From contig CM042090.1 in the NCBI GenBank assembly GCA_023512835.1, positions 54,175,365 through 54,239,364 of the forward strand: a DNA stretch of 64,000 bases. Direction: 5' to 3'. A program made the translations under genes and the position numbers. The stretch is from Taxillus chinensis (Eukaryota; Streptophyta; Magnoliopsida; Santalales; Loranthaceae). Below are positions 10,586 through 22,323 of the stretch, in pieces. Each line of letters opens with the position of its first letter. The first letter of the stretch is position 1. The notes below the pieces were generated by a model that saw nothing but the letters and a program-made list of their open reading frames with translations, was not told the DNA's origin and made no database searches.

Positions 10586-11230
10586 CGGTCAACCCTTCTT
10601 TTTTTTTTTACCTTTTTACCCCCACCAAAAATGCAAAAATGGGTAACCTTCCAGGAATTGTTTGGGGAGATCCGTATTCGCCTACATAGGCATTTTGAAG
10701 AGTTTCGCATGATCACTTTTACGGGCAGTTTGACCAGGGGCATTGACCGTCTTTTGGCAAGTTTGACTTTTTCCAACGAAAGTTGTTTTGGCCATAACTT
10801 CTTCATTGTAAGTCCGATTTGAGCTCGGTCAAGTGCGTTGGTCTCGAATTTTTATCCTCCATCACCTGGTGTTGGTCTTGGGGCGCTTCAAGGACTTGTA
10901 GCAAAAGTCATTAATTTTGAACTCCCCCATCCGTGTCAATTGTATCCATCTCGTGCAGATTGGGGTAGACCATTCCTTGGAAGTATGGGATCATTGTGGA
11001 CCTGTTCAATAAGGTATATGGCATGGGCAAAAAGGTATATCAAATGGGGTTAGTATGTCCAACCCGGACAAAATAGGGTCCTACACATATGTTATGAATG
11101 GAATGCACCATGGAAGATTTGAAAAACACATTTTATTGGAAGGTTTAAGGAAAAAGTAAAAACAAATGTTCACAGCTTCAAAGTACATTAAACAGAATAC
11201 ATTAATTCCTAGTGACCCCTTAAGCATTAC

Positions 11231-12102
11231 ATTATGGGGAGGTCCAGGCTGGTCCAATTGTTCAATGACTGGTTGGGAACCCTTTGCACCATCGGAGTCA
11301 TCTCGCTCAGCACCTTCTCGTCTGCATCCAATATGGCTACAAACTCAGGCACGGGCTCAAGTTGGCTTTTATGGATGAACCCTCCACTCCGGAATGTAAC
11401 ATTCAAGGGGGGAAAACTTCTCTTTTCTTCTTGAACTGCCCTTTTTTGCAACCTTGCCATCCCGCTTTCTTTCTTTTTGATAGCTACCCTCTGTCTGTCA
11501 GCTCTAGTAGGCATGTAGCCCAGCCCAAATTTCTCAGTATTTTCTCTGATGGTCAGGGGTTTCCGGATCCCTTGAGCTGTCAGGCCTAATCCTTGCCCTG
11601 GTTTGTACCCCTGTTTGATCATGGTGGTTGTAACCATCTTTGATGCCTTTGAGAGGTGATAGCTTGGTACAGAAGTGATATTCACGACCTCAAAGGATCG
11701 ATATGAACATTCCGGTACATCCTCATTGTTTTCAATATAAGGGACTGATGCAAGTTTGGTGACGAGGAAACTTGTTTCTCCAGAGACGCAAATGAGCTGG
11801 TCTCCCATCACAAATTTCATCTTTTGGTGGAGGCTTGACGGCACTGCCCCTGCCATGTGGATCCAGGGTCTTCCCAACAAACAGCTGTAATATGGCGTGA
11901 TGTCTATCACCTAAAATTCCACCGTAAAAGTAGTTGGCCCAATCATGAGTGGAATATCCAGAGTTCCCACCACGTCACGCTTTCCTCCATCGAATGCTCG
12001 TACCTTTATCGTACAGGGACGCATATAGGATGCGTCGATTGGAAGTTCTTCGCGTATATGCAAGGGCATAATGTTCAAGCGAGCCATTGTCAATGAGTAC
12101 AC
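11231..12102 (-). pseudogene. Aspartic protease C-terminal half with G-patch, element A
   Basis: Two open pieces (12102-11911 and 11910-11231), split by one in-frame stop, carry the second half of a retroviral-type protease (YSCLLGRPWIHMAGAVPS, the ILGRPW-like signature). A G-patch (GYKPGQGLGLTAQG) and FGLGYMP with a basic tail follow. A G-patch after protease is known in several retroelements and is thought to bind nucleic acid. The 3' boundary is the intron donor at 11230. Upstream the frame shifts at about 12090 relative to the piece that holds the active-site Asp. Confidence 0.82.
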
Positions 12103-12793
12103 GGGCTATGGTGTGCTCCTTGCATTTGACCGTGATGTGCAAAGCTTTTATGTACCCCTTTCCTTCTTGGGGTAGCTCGTCATCTCCAAAGCTAATGACG
12201 TTATTCATGATGAGGTTACTAGTGAGTCCATCCACATTCGAGACTGAGATGGTTCGAGGAACGTAGGCTTGGCTCAGGATTTTCAATAGTGCTTCACGGT
12301 GAGGTTGGGAATCCATCATTAATGAGAGCAATGAGATGCGAGCCGGTTGTCGACTTAGCTGATCCACAATATTATACTCACTCTGCTTGATGAGCTTCCG
12401 GAATTCCAATGTCTCTTTTTCAGTGACTGGTGCTTCTTTCTTTGTTCCCTCCAGTGTTGGCTCAATGTCTAATTCCACAGTGTTCTCCTTCCTTGCTTTG
12501 TCTGCCATATCAGGGGCATAAGCCTTACCGCTCCGAGTTATCTTCTCTGCTGCGGCGGTTCCCTGAACTATTTCCCAACTGTAGTTCCATGGGACTGCCT
12601 TATCAGTCTTATAGGGGAAAAGAGCAGGAACACCTATGGTGAGAGGTGCAATTCCATGCGGTAGTTGTGGGATTTTGATTTTCTCCCCCTTGTCAAGCAC
12701 GAGACTTGAGGCATGGATAGTGAGAGGCTTGATTCCATGTGGCAGTAGTGGGATCTCCGGAGCCTTAACGTTTAAGACAAGGGGTGTTGGCAC
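11975..12793 (-). pseudogene. Gag-protease linker with protease active site, element A
   Basis: A 272-codon open stretch. The first part is a proline-rich linker with a twice-repeated LPHGI-PLTI motif. The C-terminal part has VLIDNGS, the D-(S/N)-G active-site motif of the retroelement protease family. About 20 residues later the frame slips, and the proper continuation is in the overlapping frame that starts at 12102. It sits between gag and the G-patch region as expected for a Gag-Pro polyprotein. Confidence 0.78.
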
Positions 12794-12799
12794 TCATGG

Positions 12800-14712
12800 C
12801 GATTTTTGTGAATCATCTCCTTATATCATGTGGCTTTGGTTGTCCGTTCCTCCTCTTGAGACTTCGATCATCCTTTGGTCCATGAGCTTTTGTACCATGT
12901 TAGCAAACTCACTACAGTGTTTGATGTCATGCCCCCGTGACATTTTGTGATAAAGGCATTATTTCTCCAACTCTGTCCCCTTCTCTGTCTTCAATGCGTC
13001 AGGAGCAAGTATATATCCATATTCCTGCAGTAGGTTAAACAAATAGCTTTTCTCCATTCGTATTTGTGAAACCTTCTCTAGCCGTCCTTCTGTTGTGATA
13101 CTAGTCACGTCATGGGAATGTTCTAGAAGCGGATTACTATTCACATTTGGTGTCCCAGTCAGTGCGAAAAAATCCAGCCGCTTTGCATCCTTCAATGCCT
13201 AAACCTTCCTTTTGAATGTTATACAATTCTCGATATCATGTCCAGCTCCACCTGCGTGAGATTCACACCTGGCATCCGGCTTGTACCAGGCCGGGCGAGG
13301 AGTCTTTATTTCTCCCAAGGGTATAGGGGTTACCATCCTTGCCTCTAAGAGTTTGGGGTATAATTCCGCATAAGTCATTGGAATTGGATCAAACTCTTGT
13401 CGTGGTCAACGAGAAGCCTGATTCGCTCCTGCTTGCTAGGTCTGAGCCCTCGATTACCCCTGTCCTTGGAATGAGGCTCCTGGTCCTTCCTGAGTTGCTG
13501 GCCTTGGTTACTCTGCGTAAGGCGCTCTTGGTTGAAACGGATTAGGTGTCATTGGATATGGAAATGGAACCCCTCCCTGTGGCAAGTATGGCATGAATTG
13601 GGGAGGTGGTGCAGGTGCAGTATAAGCAGCTACCGGTGACCCTCTGTAGCACCCTGGTGCTTGGTAGAATGTTGGTTGTATTGACTGGTGCGCTTGGTAT
13701 ACGAGGTTGCTCTCATTTTCCTTCTTCTTTGCTGGTGGTTGAAACCGTTTTGATGCCTCAGCCGCATCACCCTTTAGCTTTCCTCCTTTAATTCCACTTT
13801 CTACATGTTCACCGGATGCAACCAAGTCTGCAAAGCTGTTGGAGATGTTACCTATCAACTTCTTGTAGTATACGCCTTTCAGTGTGTTGATAAAAAGAGT
13901 GGTGAGTTCTCTTTCGGTAAGAGGAGGTTGGACCTCCACAGCGGCCTCTCTCCATCTTCGTGCATAATCTTTGAAATTCTCCTCGGATCCCTTTTCCATG
14001 GACTGCAGGGTTAGTCGATCCAGCGCCAGCTCGGTGACATGTTTGTATTGTGCCAAGAAAGAGGTAGCCAATTCCTTCCATGTCTTGATGTGTTTTCCAT
14101 TTAGTTGAAAGTACCAGCGAAGGGATGCCCCTGTTAGGCTTTCCTGAAAATAATGCATGAGGAGCTTGTCTTCACCAGCATAAGCAGCCATCTTTTGACA
14201 GTACATGGCCAAATGTGTCTTTGGACACCGAGTCCGGTTGAATTTTTCAAACTCCGGCATTTTGAATTTTGGTGGCAGCACCACTCCAAGGACTAAGCAT
14301 AAGTCTCGTGGGCTGCATAGCTGTCAATGTCTTCTACAACTTTCAATCTTTCATTAAGTCGGCGTAGAGCGGGAGACTCAATATTTTCCTGAGGAGCTGG
14401 GGAACCCATTACCTCCATTGTATGTCCCGATGTGGGCATAGTGAAATGAGTTTGATTTGGAGTTGGAGGTTGTGCCATAGCAGGATGATAGGTGGGTGCC
14501 TGGCTTGGAGCCGGATTAGGAGGTTGAACTGCGTCTTGCCCCTGCTCTTGGTGGTGATTGATAGTTCCCCCTGTCGGGGTTCCTCTGGCCGGGATTCTTT
14601 CTCTTTCTTCAGTCAGCTTGGTGAGCATATCCATCATCAAAGCCATTTGCCCCTGTAGGGCTTGTTGTGATTGTTCTAAACCCATGAGTCTGTTCTCTGC
14701 TTCGTTTGCCAT
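12800..14712 (-). pseudogene. gag of element A
   Basis: This encoded the capsid-like structural protein that packages element RNA. The pieces run 14712-14293 (N-terminus, Q/P-rich linker), 14284-13508 (capsid homology: LRWYFQL, WKELATSFLAQYKH, FKDYARRWREAA, FINTLKGVYY) and 13507-12800 with a CxxH...H...C zinc-finger-like segment near 13230-13280. Stops and frameshifts lie at about 14290, 13508, 13200 and 12958. It follows ORF1 and precedes protease. The copy cannot make a full-length Gag. Confidence 0.82.
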
Positions 14713-14986
14713 CGGTTGTGGCTGTGATACTTGATTGCGGCGAGATCTGAGATTGTAAGAGTGCGCAATCCTAGAGAGAGGCTGCTACCCACCTGGGTAC
14801 AAGGGAACTTTTATTTGATTTTTTTTTATTTGATATGCATGTATGCATGGAATGTATATGCGGAGGGTTAGAAAAACAATCAACTTTATTACAAACCAAA
14901 CACACAATACAAACATTCAATGCTGAAATGCCATGTAAAATGAAGGCTAGTGCTACATGATCTTAAAGCACTCTTCCAGTCATCTC

Positions 14987-16426
14987 CTAAGTAGCATGGC
15001 GCCTCTTCCTCTGGGGTGGTCGCTCACCTGCATCCTCCCTCTGTTTTAATATGGTCTTTATTTGTTTTTCCCTCAGCTGCAACCTCTGAAGAGCTCCTTC
15101 TAACGATGCTTCTAGCCTCTGGATCTGCTGCCTTAAAGTCTGATTCTCCTAGAGGATAGCCTTCATGTCTGAAGTTAGTTGTGGCTTGTGTTGTGCCCTC
15201 CAAGGTATGTATGCGGGGTAAACACCAAGTTTTAAACTGTTGGGTTGGATCTTGTGTGGTGTGGACCATGCCTGATACATCTTGTTGCCTTCTTCTGTGA
15301 GCATGGTTCTGCTGTAAGTGAAGTCACACTCTTCCATGCCAAATAGCACGGGGATAATCTGATGACGCCCCACTTGTCTTCCCACCTGCAGTGGTGCATA
15401 TGCAATTCCTCCCCAGGGACCTAAAACTGGAACCCAATTGTAGTCCCCGCAGCTATATGTCATGGAGACCACCGGCATCCAAGGAGCAGTCCAGGTAATG
15501 TCAGCTTCTGTGAGGTTCTCCAACTTCTTTTTCCAGCTTTCAAAGTCTTTAGGTAGGCTCCACTTGCTGAGCAGAATATCTAGTGGTGTTGTGGCTGGTA
15601 CCTGATAAACAGCAGGAAAACGATGAACACTACAGGGGAAATGACCCTGCAACGAGGTACATAGGAGAGGTAGGCACCCCATGAACTGTCCCGAGCCTTT
15701 ACTCCTCAGATAAGTAAGAGATCGAATGGTTTCGACCAAGATAGCAGGAGTAGGGTCACATCCTTTGAGCACCTGCTGGACCAAATCTACAATTGCTCCA
15801 TCGATGTGGGCCGGTATCCTCGGGAAAATGACTAGCCCATATATAGCTAGTGTAAGCAGTTTGTGTGCCCCTGCTTCTGTTGCGGTCTGTATTATTTCTT
15901 TGATTGTTGTCCATGGAAGATATTCCCGCCCACCATAGGTTGTTACCGCCGGTGAGTCCCATACTGGCTTTCCCATTATCTCAGCGAAGGCCCTTCGACA
16001 TGATCTTCTAGGCTCCGGTACATAGATCCTCATTTTGTTTTCCATGGGGATATCCAATAATCTTCTGTATTCTTTTATTGTGGGAACAAGATCTATGCCG
16101 TTGAAGTCAAAGCACCGCCGTCGAGGCTCCCAGAAATATATGGCTGTCCCAAGCATATCTTTATCGGCCAGTAGCTCGATCACATGGAGCAAATCCCCAA
16201 ACTGTTGTATGTATATGCTTTTCCTTTCGTCTGACCACGGCCTCCATATTGTCTGTACCTCCTTAGTGTAGTCCAGCTGATCTTCTATGATAACATGATC
16301 TGCCTTGTGGGCTTCTCCTGGCGGAAAATCTCCAAGGCGAAGTTGAATGTCTCCAGATGCTTGGGCCACCATTGCGACAGCCTCCTTGTCCTGGGGGCCT
16401 TTTAGGAGATGACTGAAAGTTGCCAT
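14987..16426 (-). pseudogene. ORF1 of element A (Ogre-type, DUF7745-like)
   Basis: A 425-codon open frame begins at 16426 and meets a TAG at 15149-15151. The same frame then continues for about 50 codons to a second TAG at 14987. Residues about 50-130 (IWRPW, IYFWEPRRRCFDFNGIDLVPTIKEY) resemble the ORF1 that Ogre elements carry before gag. That protein's role is unknown. The part beyond the TAG is leucine- and glutamine-rich and likely coiled-coil, with a basic tail. Apart from that single TAG the frame is intact, making it the best-preserved gene of element A. Confidence 0.7.
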
Positions 16427-17080
16427 GCCTATATGAATGTCGTGTTATGCATGATGACAGGTTAGGATTACAGGTCAATATATATCAAGGCAGTCAGACA
16501 GGATAAAGAATAAACCAATAGTAAAAAAAAAGCTAATATGTGCAGGGGATGACTTAAGGACTACCCTACAAAACAAAGGTTAGCATGGCATGGAATGAGT
16601 AAACAAAATGTGGGTCAATGCCCCTGATGGGCTTCTATTGCTACACCTATCTTATTCGTTGGTTCCCAAACTTCCTCAATAGAGGGCTCCGTACACCATG
16701 GGATTTACCGGAGGGGGATCTTAAAAGGACGTGCCTTAAAAGAACCTCAAGCTTGAGTGAGGAGTCCGAGGCCCCATTGCAGATAATGATCAACGCGCTG
16801 GGGACCATACTAAACCTCGCTAACCTAGATTGTGCTAAGCCCGGGTATAGGGTTATGCATGAATGCAACAAGTATGGAAAGCAGTAAATCACAACTACCA
16901 TGGTAGTAAAGCGTATAAATAAATCATAGTTTAAAGATAAACGACAATTGTGAAAAAATAAGTAAATCACAATTTTATCTAGAAAAAACAACTTAGCATG
17001 ACAGTTAAATATATACAACAGTACCAAAAACAACCTCCTAATCCTAGTTCTAGACCTAACTCTCTAAAGTGTTGAATTCT
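16427..17080 (-). other. 5' leader of element A
   Basis: Lies between primer site and ORF1. No conserved protein is visible; short open frames here have no recognisable domain. Confidence 0.6.
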
Positions 17081-17095
17081 CCAGCAGAGTCGCCA
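17081..17095 (-). other. Primer binding site of element A
   Basis: Two bases after the LTR end the element-sense sequence reads TGGCGACTCTGCTGG. It begins with TGG, complementary to a tRNA CCA end, and resembles the tRNA-Arg-type site reported for Ogre elements. Confidence 0.75.
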
Positions 17096-17097
17096 GC

Positions 17098-20022
17098 TGT
17101 CATCACTGGTTTTCGTCCGGGCCCGTTTGGGGTGAGCTCAAACTAAACCAATGGTGAGGAAATTTAGAGTCGCCACCAACTGTTTTTGGGGTACAGTTGG
17201 ATACCCTCTACTTTGAGTAGTTTAAACGTGTGGTCCGCGTTATCAGAGAAGGGTTCAGGAGTTGGTTACGTGTAGGGAAGGATTAGCACCCCTACAGCGC
17301 CCTTTTGGTATCTAATTTAGGAGGAGGAGGTTTTTTATTTTGTTTGTATTGCCATGACTGGGTTAAGTTTGCCAAAAAGTCTATGATTTTTATTTAGCTA
17401 AGTTATTTATTCAAGTCATGGTGAAAATGGATTTACCCTAAATTTCTAAAGGGAATCCTAAAAGTTTTGGGTCTTTGTTTGAAGTGGAGAATGAGATCCT
17501 ATGGGTTGGTTTTGGTTTTTGGTTTTATTTTGGAAATGGAAGTCCTCAAATATGACTTTTTTTTATTTTCCCTTTTTTTGGTTTTTTTGGGTTAGAAAAC
17601 ATACATTTTTTGGTTTTTGTGTTTTGTAAAAAAAAACGTTTTGTTTTTGTTTTGCTTCATTTTTTGGTTTTTTTGGTTTTTTTTGTTTTTTTTTGTTTTT
17701 TTTTTTGGTTTTGGAAATTGAAGTACTAATTTTGGTTTTTTTTTTTGGTTTGAAAACATGAAAATGTTTTTTGTTTGTTTTTGTTTTGTTTTGTTTTTTT
17801 TTTGTTTTGTTTTTTTTTTTTGAAATGCATTTTTTCAGTTGTTGAAAATGTTTTCTTTTTTGTTGTTTCTTTTTGCAAGGATAAAACTATGAACTAACAT
17901 AATAACATGTAAAGTGATGTGTGTGATTGTGACATCCACAAATTAAGTAACGACTCACATTTTTCTTTTTTTTTTTTTCATCCTTTTTTTGCCTCTCTCT
18001 CTTTTTTTTTTTTGAGTTTCCTTGCTATTACATATTAAAACTTTGTGTGAAATGACAATTACAATCAATAAAACAAAAGAAAATAAATAAAAAACAAGAT
18101 AACGAAAAGAAACAACACAACATAACAATTACAAAAAAAAAACAAGGGAATAGCGTAAGGCAATCGAAATGAAAAATTAACCCGATTTTATCTTGGATTT
18201 GGGGCTCCGATTGCTGCAATGTTGGCGGGAAGGCGTGACTCCTGAGATGGGTCGATGGGAATTGGGCTGGAAATTGAGCACCGCTGGCAAGAACCGCGAC
18301 TGGATTCGTTCCTCTCTTTTGTCGTTTCCTCTTTTTTGATTTTGATATTTTTTGGTGACTCCTTTTTTGGTGTTTTTGAAGAGAGGTGGCTGGGTGAAAT
18401 TGGCAGCAAATCTGGGCATTTTCTGGGACTGAACTCTTCTTCCCTTTTTTTTTTTTGGATTAGGGAGCTGGGTATAAGGAAAAAATGGTAGCAGGTTTTT
18501 TGTCAGAGATAAGGGGTCTTTCTGTACACTCTCTCTCTCTGGACGTTTTTTCGCAGGGAAGAAGTTGGGGCGTTTTTTGATGTGAAGACTTTGGGGAAAG
18601 TGAAGAGCTTAGTGTAATCAGTGCCTGGGCAAAAGGGTTCCTCGTCAGATGAGGGGTCTCTCTTTTCTCTTTCTCTCTTTTTTTTTTCTGACGTAATCCT
18701 CTTTTTTCTGGGTTTTGAATCTCTCTCCCCTTTTTTTTGCGCAAGGAAGAAGGTGTAATCTGGGCATCTTTTTTTTTGGACTCCACCCCCTTTTTCGTGT
18801 GGACAGAAGACTGCATTTTAAAGGAATTTGGCTGGATTACATTGATTGCAGCATTTAATGCTGTATTATTGATGCAGTATTTTATTTTGAGATTCTGCCG
18901 TTTGTTGGAGGGAACAACGACGTGTACAGCTCGTGATTGTCCTTTTTTAATTTTTCATTTAGCACATGTGACCGACAGGAATTGAAAAGAATCTTTGTCA
19001 GATGACCAGCGCATAAAAAAACGGGTCTCGTGAACAGCCAGCGAGAAAACCAGCGAGAGGGGCCAAATAGCGAAAGTCAGACGTTAAAGGGTCAGAATGT
19101 CAGCAGGGTCGAAGTGTCGGCAGGGTCGAAGCTTCGGTGGGTCGAAATTTCAGTGGGTCGAAGGTCAACGGTCAACGGGTCAAAGTGTCGGCAGGTCAAA
19201 GGTCAACGGTCAACGGGTCGAAGGGTCGAAAACTCACAGGGTTCGAAGGTCAAGGGTGGAAGGTCAACGGTCAATGGATCAAAGGGTCGAAGGTCGGAGG
19301 TTGATAGGCTTCGATGGTCAAGGGTTGGAGGGCCGAAGGGGCGAGTCGAAGGTCAGAGTGTCGGCAGCGGGGCTTCAAGGCTTCGATTCTTCGAGGCTTC
19401 GAGGCTTCAGGGCTTCGATGCTTTGAGGCTTCGAGGCTTCGGGGCTTCGAGGCTTCGATGCTTCGGGGCTTCGCGGCTTCGAAGGTCAATGGGTCGAAGT
19501 GTCGGCAGGTCAAAGGTCAATGGTCAATGGTCAACCCCGAAGTTGTTTTTGTTTTTTTTTAATTAACTTTTTACCCTTACCCACAATGCAAAAATGGACG
19601 ACCTTTTAGGGATTGTTTGGGAAGACCCGTATTCGCCTACATAGACATTTTGGAGAGTTTCGCATGATCACTTTTTCGGGTAGTTTGACCAGGGGCATTG
19701 ACCGTCTTTTGGCAAGTTTGACTTTTTCCAACGAAAGTTGTTTTGGCCATAACTTCTTCATTTTAAATCAGAATGGAGCTCGGTCAAATGCGTTATTCTC
19801 CAAATTTCTTCCTCTATCCCCTGATTTTGGTCTTGGGGTACTTCAGGGACTTGTAGCAAAGGTCATCCATTTTGGGCTTCCCCATTCGTGTAACTGTATC
19901 CATCTTGTGCAAATCGCAGGGAATCTCTAAGGACCTGTTCAATAAGGTATATGGCATGGGCAAAAAGGTATATACACCAAATGGGGTTAGTATGTCCAAC
20001 CCGGACAAAATGGGGTCCAATA
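17098..20022 (-). repeat. 5' LTR of element A
   Basis: About 2.9 kb. It shares its ends, T-rich tract (17500-17880), GC-rich TTCGAGGC minisatellite (19090-19500) and U3 block (19590-20020) with the solo LTR, and the U3 block with 1-395. The element-sense 3' end abuts the primer site. At the U3 end TA replaces CA. A plus-strand 105-codon open frame (19613-19930, similar to 15-332) runs antisense through U3 and has no recognisable domain. Confidence 0.88.
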
Positions 20023-20742
20023 GTCCTTACTCCGCATCAGTCATTTCTTACTCCACAATAAATCTCTCTTACTCCGTATGAGGTGTAGACTTCGATTATC
20101 ATTCTGCATAAAGTGACTTAGTCCAATCAACAATAAACGCGCGGATTCCTTAGTCGTTTTGTCGAGTGATTAGTCCGTACGGAGAGTCCTTACTCCGAAT
20201 GAGAACTTGGTTATTTACCAAGTGTTTGACGACACTCATGATAATCCGGATCAGGATTATATATCCTGTCCTTTGCTTTGCTCTTACAGAAGTAGGTCCG
20301 GATTAAAGTTTTATCTTCTACACAGACTTAGAATAAACATGAAACATCTTAAATCAAATTACATAGGGTTTGATCCACATCATCCAAATTCTAGGTTTGA
20401 TCCAACAGTTCTATTAGTGCAGCAAATTTTAAGATCTACATGCCTGCTTGCATGAGATTGGTTATGTACAGTGTGCAATATACTAAGATCTGTATGCCTG
20501 CTTGCATGAGATTGGTTGTGTATATATATTAAGTACTTATTTAAATTTTCATGCATCTTAAAGACGCCTGGAACATTATTACATAGATTATTACTTGTGT
20601 AGTGAAAATGGTATTATAATCCTTCTCTTTTTTAAAATTTGAGTTTGTAGAATTAAAAATGTTGTATTTTTTTTTAAAAAAAATTGCCATTTGATGTGAA
20701 GATTTTTATGTTGTGTGCCTTCCCCTTCTTTTTCTTTGGTAG
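20023..20742. other. Unassigned DNA right of element A
   Basis: No gene recognised. CTTACTCCG-type motifs recur at 20025-20200. A 54-bp direct repeat occurs near 20431-20538 (AAGATCT-CATGCCTGCTTGCATGAGATTGG twice). The end of this stretch reads like an intron running into a gene fragment at 20743. Confidence 0.5.
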
Positions 20743-21213
20743 TGTGATGATCCAAAATGTCGTATATGGTAGCATATTGGTTGTGTTGTGCTTCCAGAGA
20801 AGCCTATTGATGGTCTCCCTCAAATTCCTGACCCCTTCTATTGTGAAATCTGCCGACTTAGTCGAGCTGACTCATATGTTATGTCCATATTCACTTTGGT
20901 TTCTTTATATGTAGAACTTTAAAAGGTTTTGCCTTTGAGGAAATTTTAGCCCAACCCAACTTTTTATAATGTTGTTGATGCAGTATTATAATACTCTTTT
21001 TCCAATAAATTATATTGTAGTAATGATGATTGGCCTACCCCCATTGATGGTTTTTTTCATTTTCTTACCTAATTTTTCTGCCATATCTTATAAATATGGA
21101 TATTGGGATTATTCCATTTTCTGATTTATTTTCATGGTATGCAGTTTTTGGGTAATAGTCGGCCATCCCTTATATCCTGTGAAGTTGAATGCCTCAATTA
21201 TTCCTACTAATGG
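20743..21213 (+). pseudogene. SIZ1-like SUMO E3 ligase fragment (PHD-finger exons)
   Basis: Exon-like block 20743-20873, after an AG acceptor, reads CDDPKCRIW, then a stop, then HIGCVVLPEKPIDG and FYCEICRLSRAD. A second block, 21145-21213, after GCAG, reads FWVIVGHPLYPVKLNASIIPTNG and ends at a GT donor. Together they match the PHD finger and following segment of plant SIZ1 SUMO ligases, from family knowledge. TAG replaces the expected Gln codon and the first donor reads AT instead of GT. SAP, PINIT and SP-RING parts are not seen nearby. It is a gene fragment, perhaps transposon-captured. Confidence 0.75.
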
Positions 21214-21825
21214 GTAACTAGCATTCTATCCCCATTTTGTCACATAGAAGTAAAATAAAAATAGAAATCAATGGTGGCTCTTTCCTGTCCTCTGATTTAA
21301 AATAGTGAAGCTCAGACTTACTGATAAGGGATGGTAAGGTCTTCTTATAAAGAAAAGCTAAATTATCAGTCATTATATTGATTGTTTGACATTTCTATAG
21401 AGGAAATATGAATGTTTGAGATTTGAAAGAAATGAAGCTTTGTTTAAACTTTTAAAAAAACATTGTCTTCTAATATTAAAATTTTTATTGTCTTTTTGGT
21501 GAATTATTAATTCTATTTTTTTTATTTCAAAATTTTCATTGAATATTTCAATTGTTTTTATTGATAGTTTGTTTTTTTGGAATCCATTTTTGTCTCAATT
21601 AAAAAAGGTTGTGACTTGTCTATGAAGCAAGATTCCAATATTTAATAAGTAAGCTAGAGTAATGAATATGAATGCATAACTAATTAACTATACAATGGTG
21701 TTAAAACTTATACTCTAGTTCTATGAAATTCTAGGATTCAATTAGTACTAACAATGCTTACCCAAGGATAAATAAGGATAGTAGCTTCTGTTAACTAAAT
21801 TTTTGACTGAAAATCTACATGCAGA
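21214..21825. other. Intron-like AT-rich DNA
   Basis: No conserved coding sequence seen; T-rich with splice-like tracts between two exon-like blocks. Confidence 0.4.
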
Positions 21826-22157
21826 GTCAAATTCTTGGAATGGGGCCTAAAGCTTTTGAGTATTTGGACGCTTGTGATCTTATCAGGATGATGCTGAGGT
21901 TGGAACTATGTTATCAGCAAGACCTATCAAACCCAAATTCTTCATTGCTAATTCCTTCAGCTCTTGAGGAAGGCAAGGCAAGGCCACAATGGTGGGAACT
22001 CAGTAGAGCTGATTGTCTTTATGTGGGGTGCCATTTTGCGTGTGATGATTCAAGCCATATGTCCCTCACTCCAAATTTCTTCCCTCGCTTGCAGGCAAGA
22101 TCCCTTTATATCCTTACTCTATGGATGTTCGAATGGTTGTGCCTTACTTTACTTTGA
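21826..22157 (+). pseudogene. Unidentified exon-like fragment
   Basis: An open frame follows a good acceptor (ACATGCAG) and shows protein-like composition: MGPKAFEYLDACDLIRMM, LIPSALEEGKARPQWW and HFACDDSSHMSLTPNFFPRLQ. From memory it faintly recalls the COR-like region of plant TORNADO1-type proteins. I cannot verify that and give no gene name. The reading after about 22100 looks intronic. It does not resemble SIZ1, so it is probably a second, separate gene fragment. Confidence 0.4.
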
Positions 22158-22323
22158 CCTAGTTCATTATGCACGATTTTATGTGTTTGAGCTTTTGCAT
22201 GCCTGCGTTAGTTAATTATTTTTTCATATTGAAATTTGTTAATTACAAAATTTTCAGTACGAACCCCTTATAGAGTGTGGAGAAAACATTTCAACTCTCC
22301 CGAATCGACAAAGACTTGTTTTC

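Larger units (their letters stand above)
6352..11085 (-). mobile_element. Solo LTR of the element-A family, with an internal insertion
   Basis: It begins TGTCATCACTGG and ends GGGTCCTACA, the same termini as the element-A LTR. It is flanked by a perfect 5-bp duplication CATAT (6347-6351 and 11086-11090). Removing it reconnects intron sequence that is continuous in the duplicate at 9000-9174. Apart from the inserted segment and its repeat it would be about 2.97 kb, close to the 2.93-kb LTR at 17098-20022. No internal domain or second LTR remains at this site. Confidence 0.9.
6304..11230 (-). other. pol intron of element A, enlarged by a nested solo LTR
   Basis: The protease/G-patch frame ends in a stop exactly where a GT (11230-11229 on the minus strand) begins. 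RT coding resumes after a pyrimidine-rich tract and AG at 6305-6304. Removing this span keeps one reading frame. An intron between protease and RT is known for Ogre elements. Without the solo LTR at 6352-11085 it would be about 190 bp. The duplicate segment has an equivalent 175-bp intron (9000-9174). Confidence 0.7.
1..20022 (-). mobile_element. Element A: Ogre/Tat-type Ty3/gypsy retrotransposon, left end outside the window
   Basis: On the minus strand the order is 5' LTR, primer site, ORF1, gag, protease with G-patch, intron, RT, RNase H, second RNase H, integrase, tandem-repeat 3' UTR, polypurine tract and 3' LTR. An extra ORF before gag, a pol intron, two RNase H regions and 3' UTR tandem repeats together are typical of Ogre elements. 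A same-family solo LTR (6352-11085) splits the internal region. The right LTR ends TA where CA is expected, so the possible target duplication (20023-20027) cannot be tested without the left flank. Reading frames contain several stops and frameshifts, so it is non-coding now. Confidence 0.85.
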
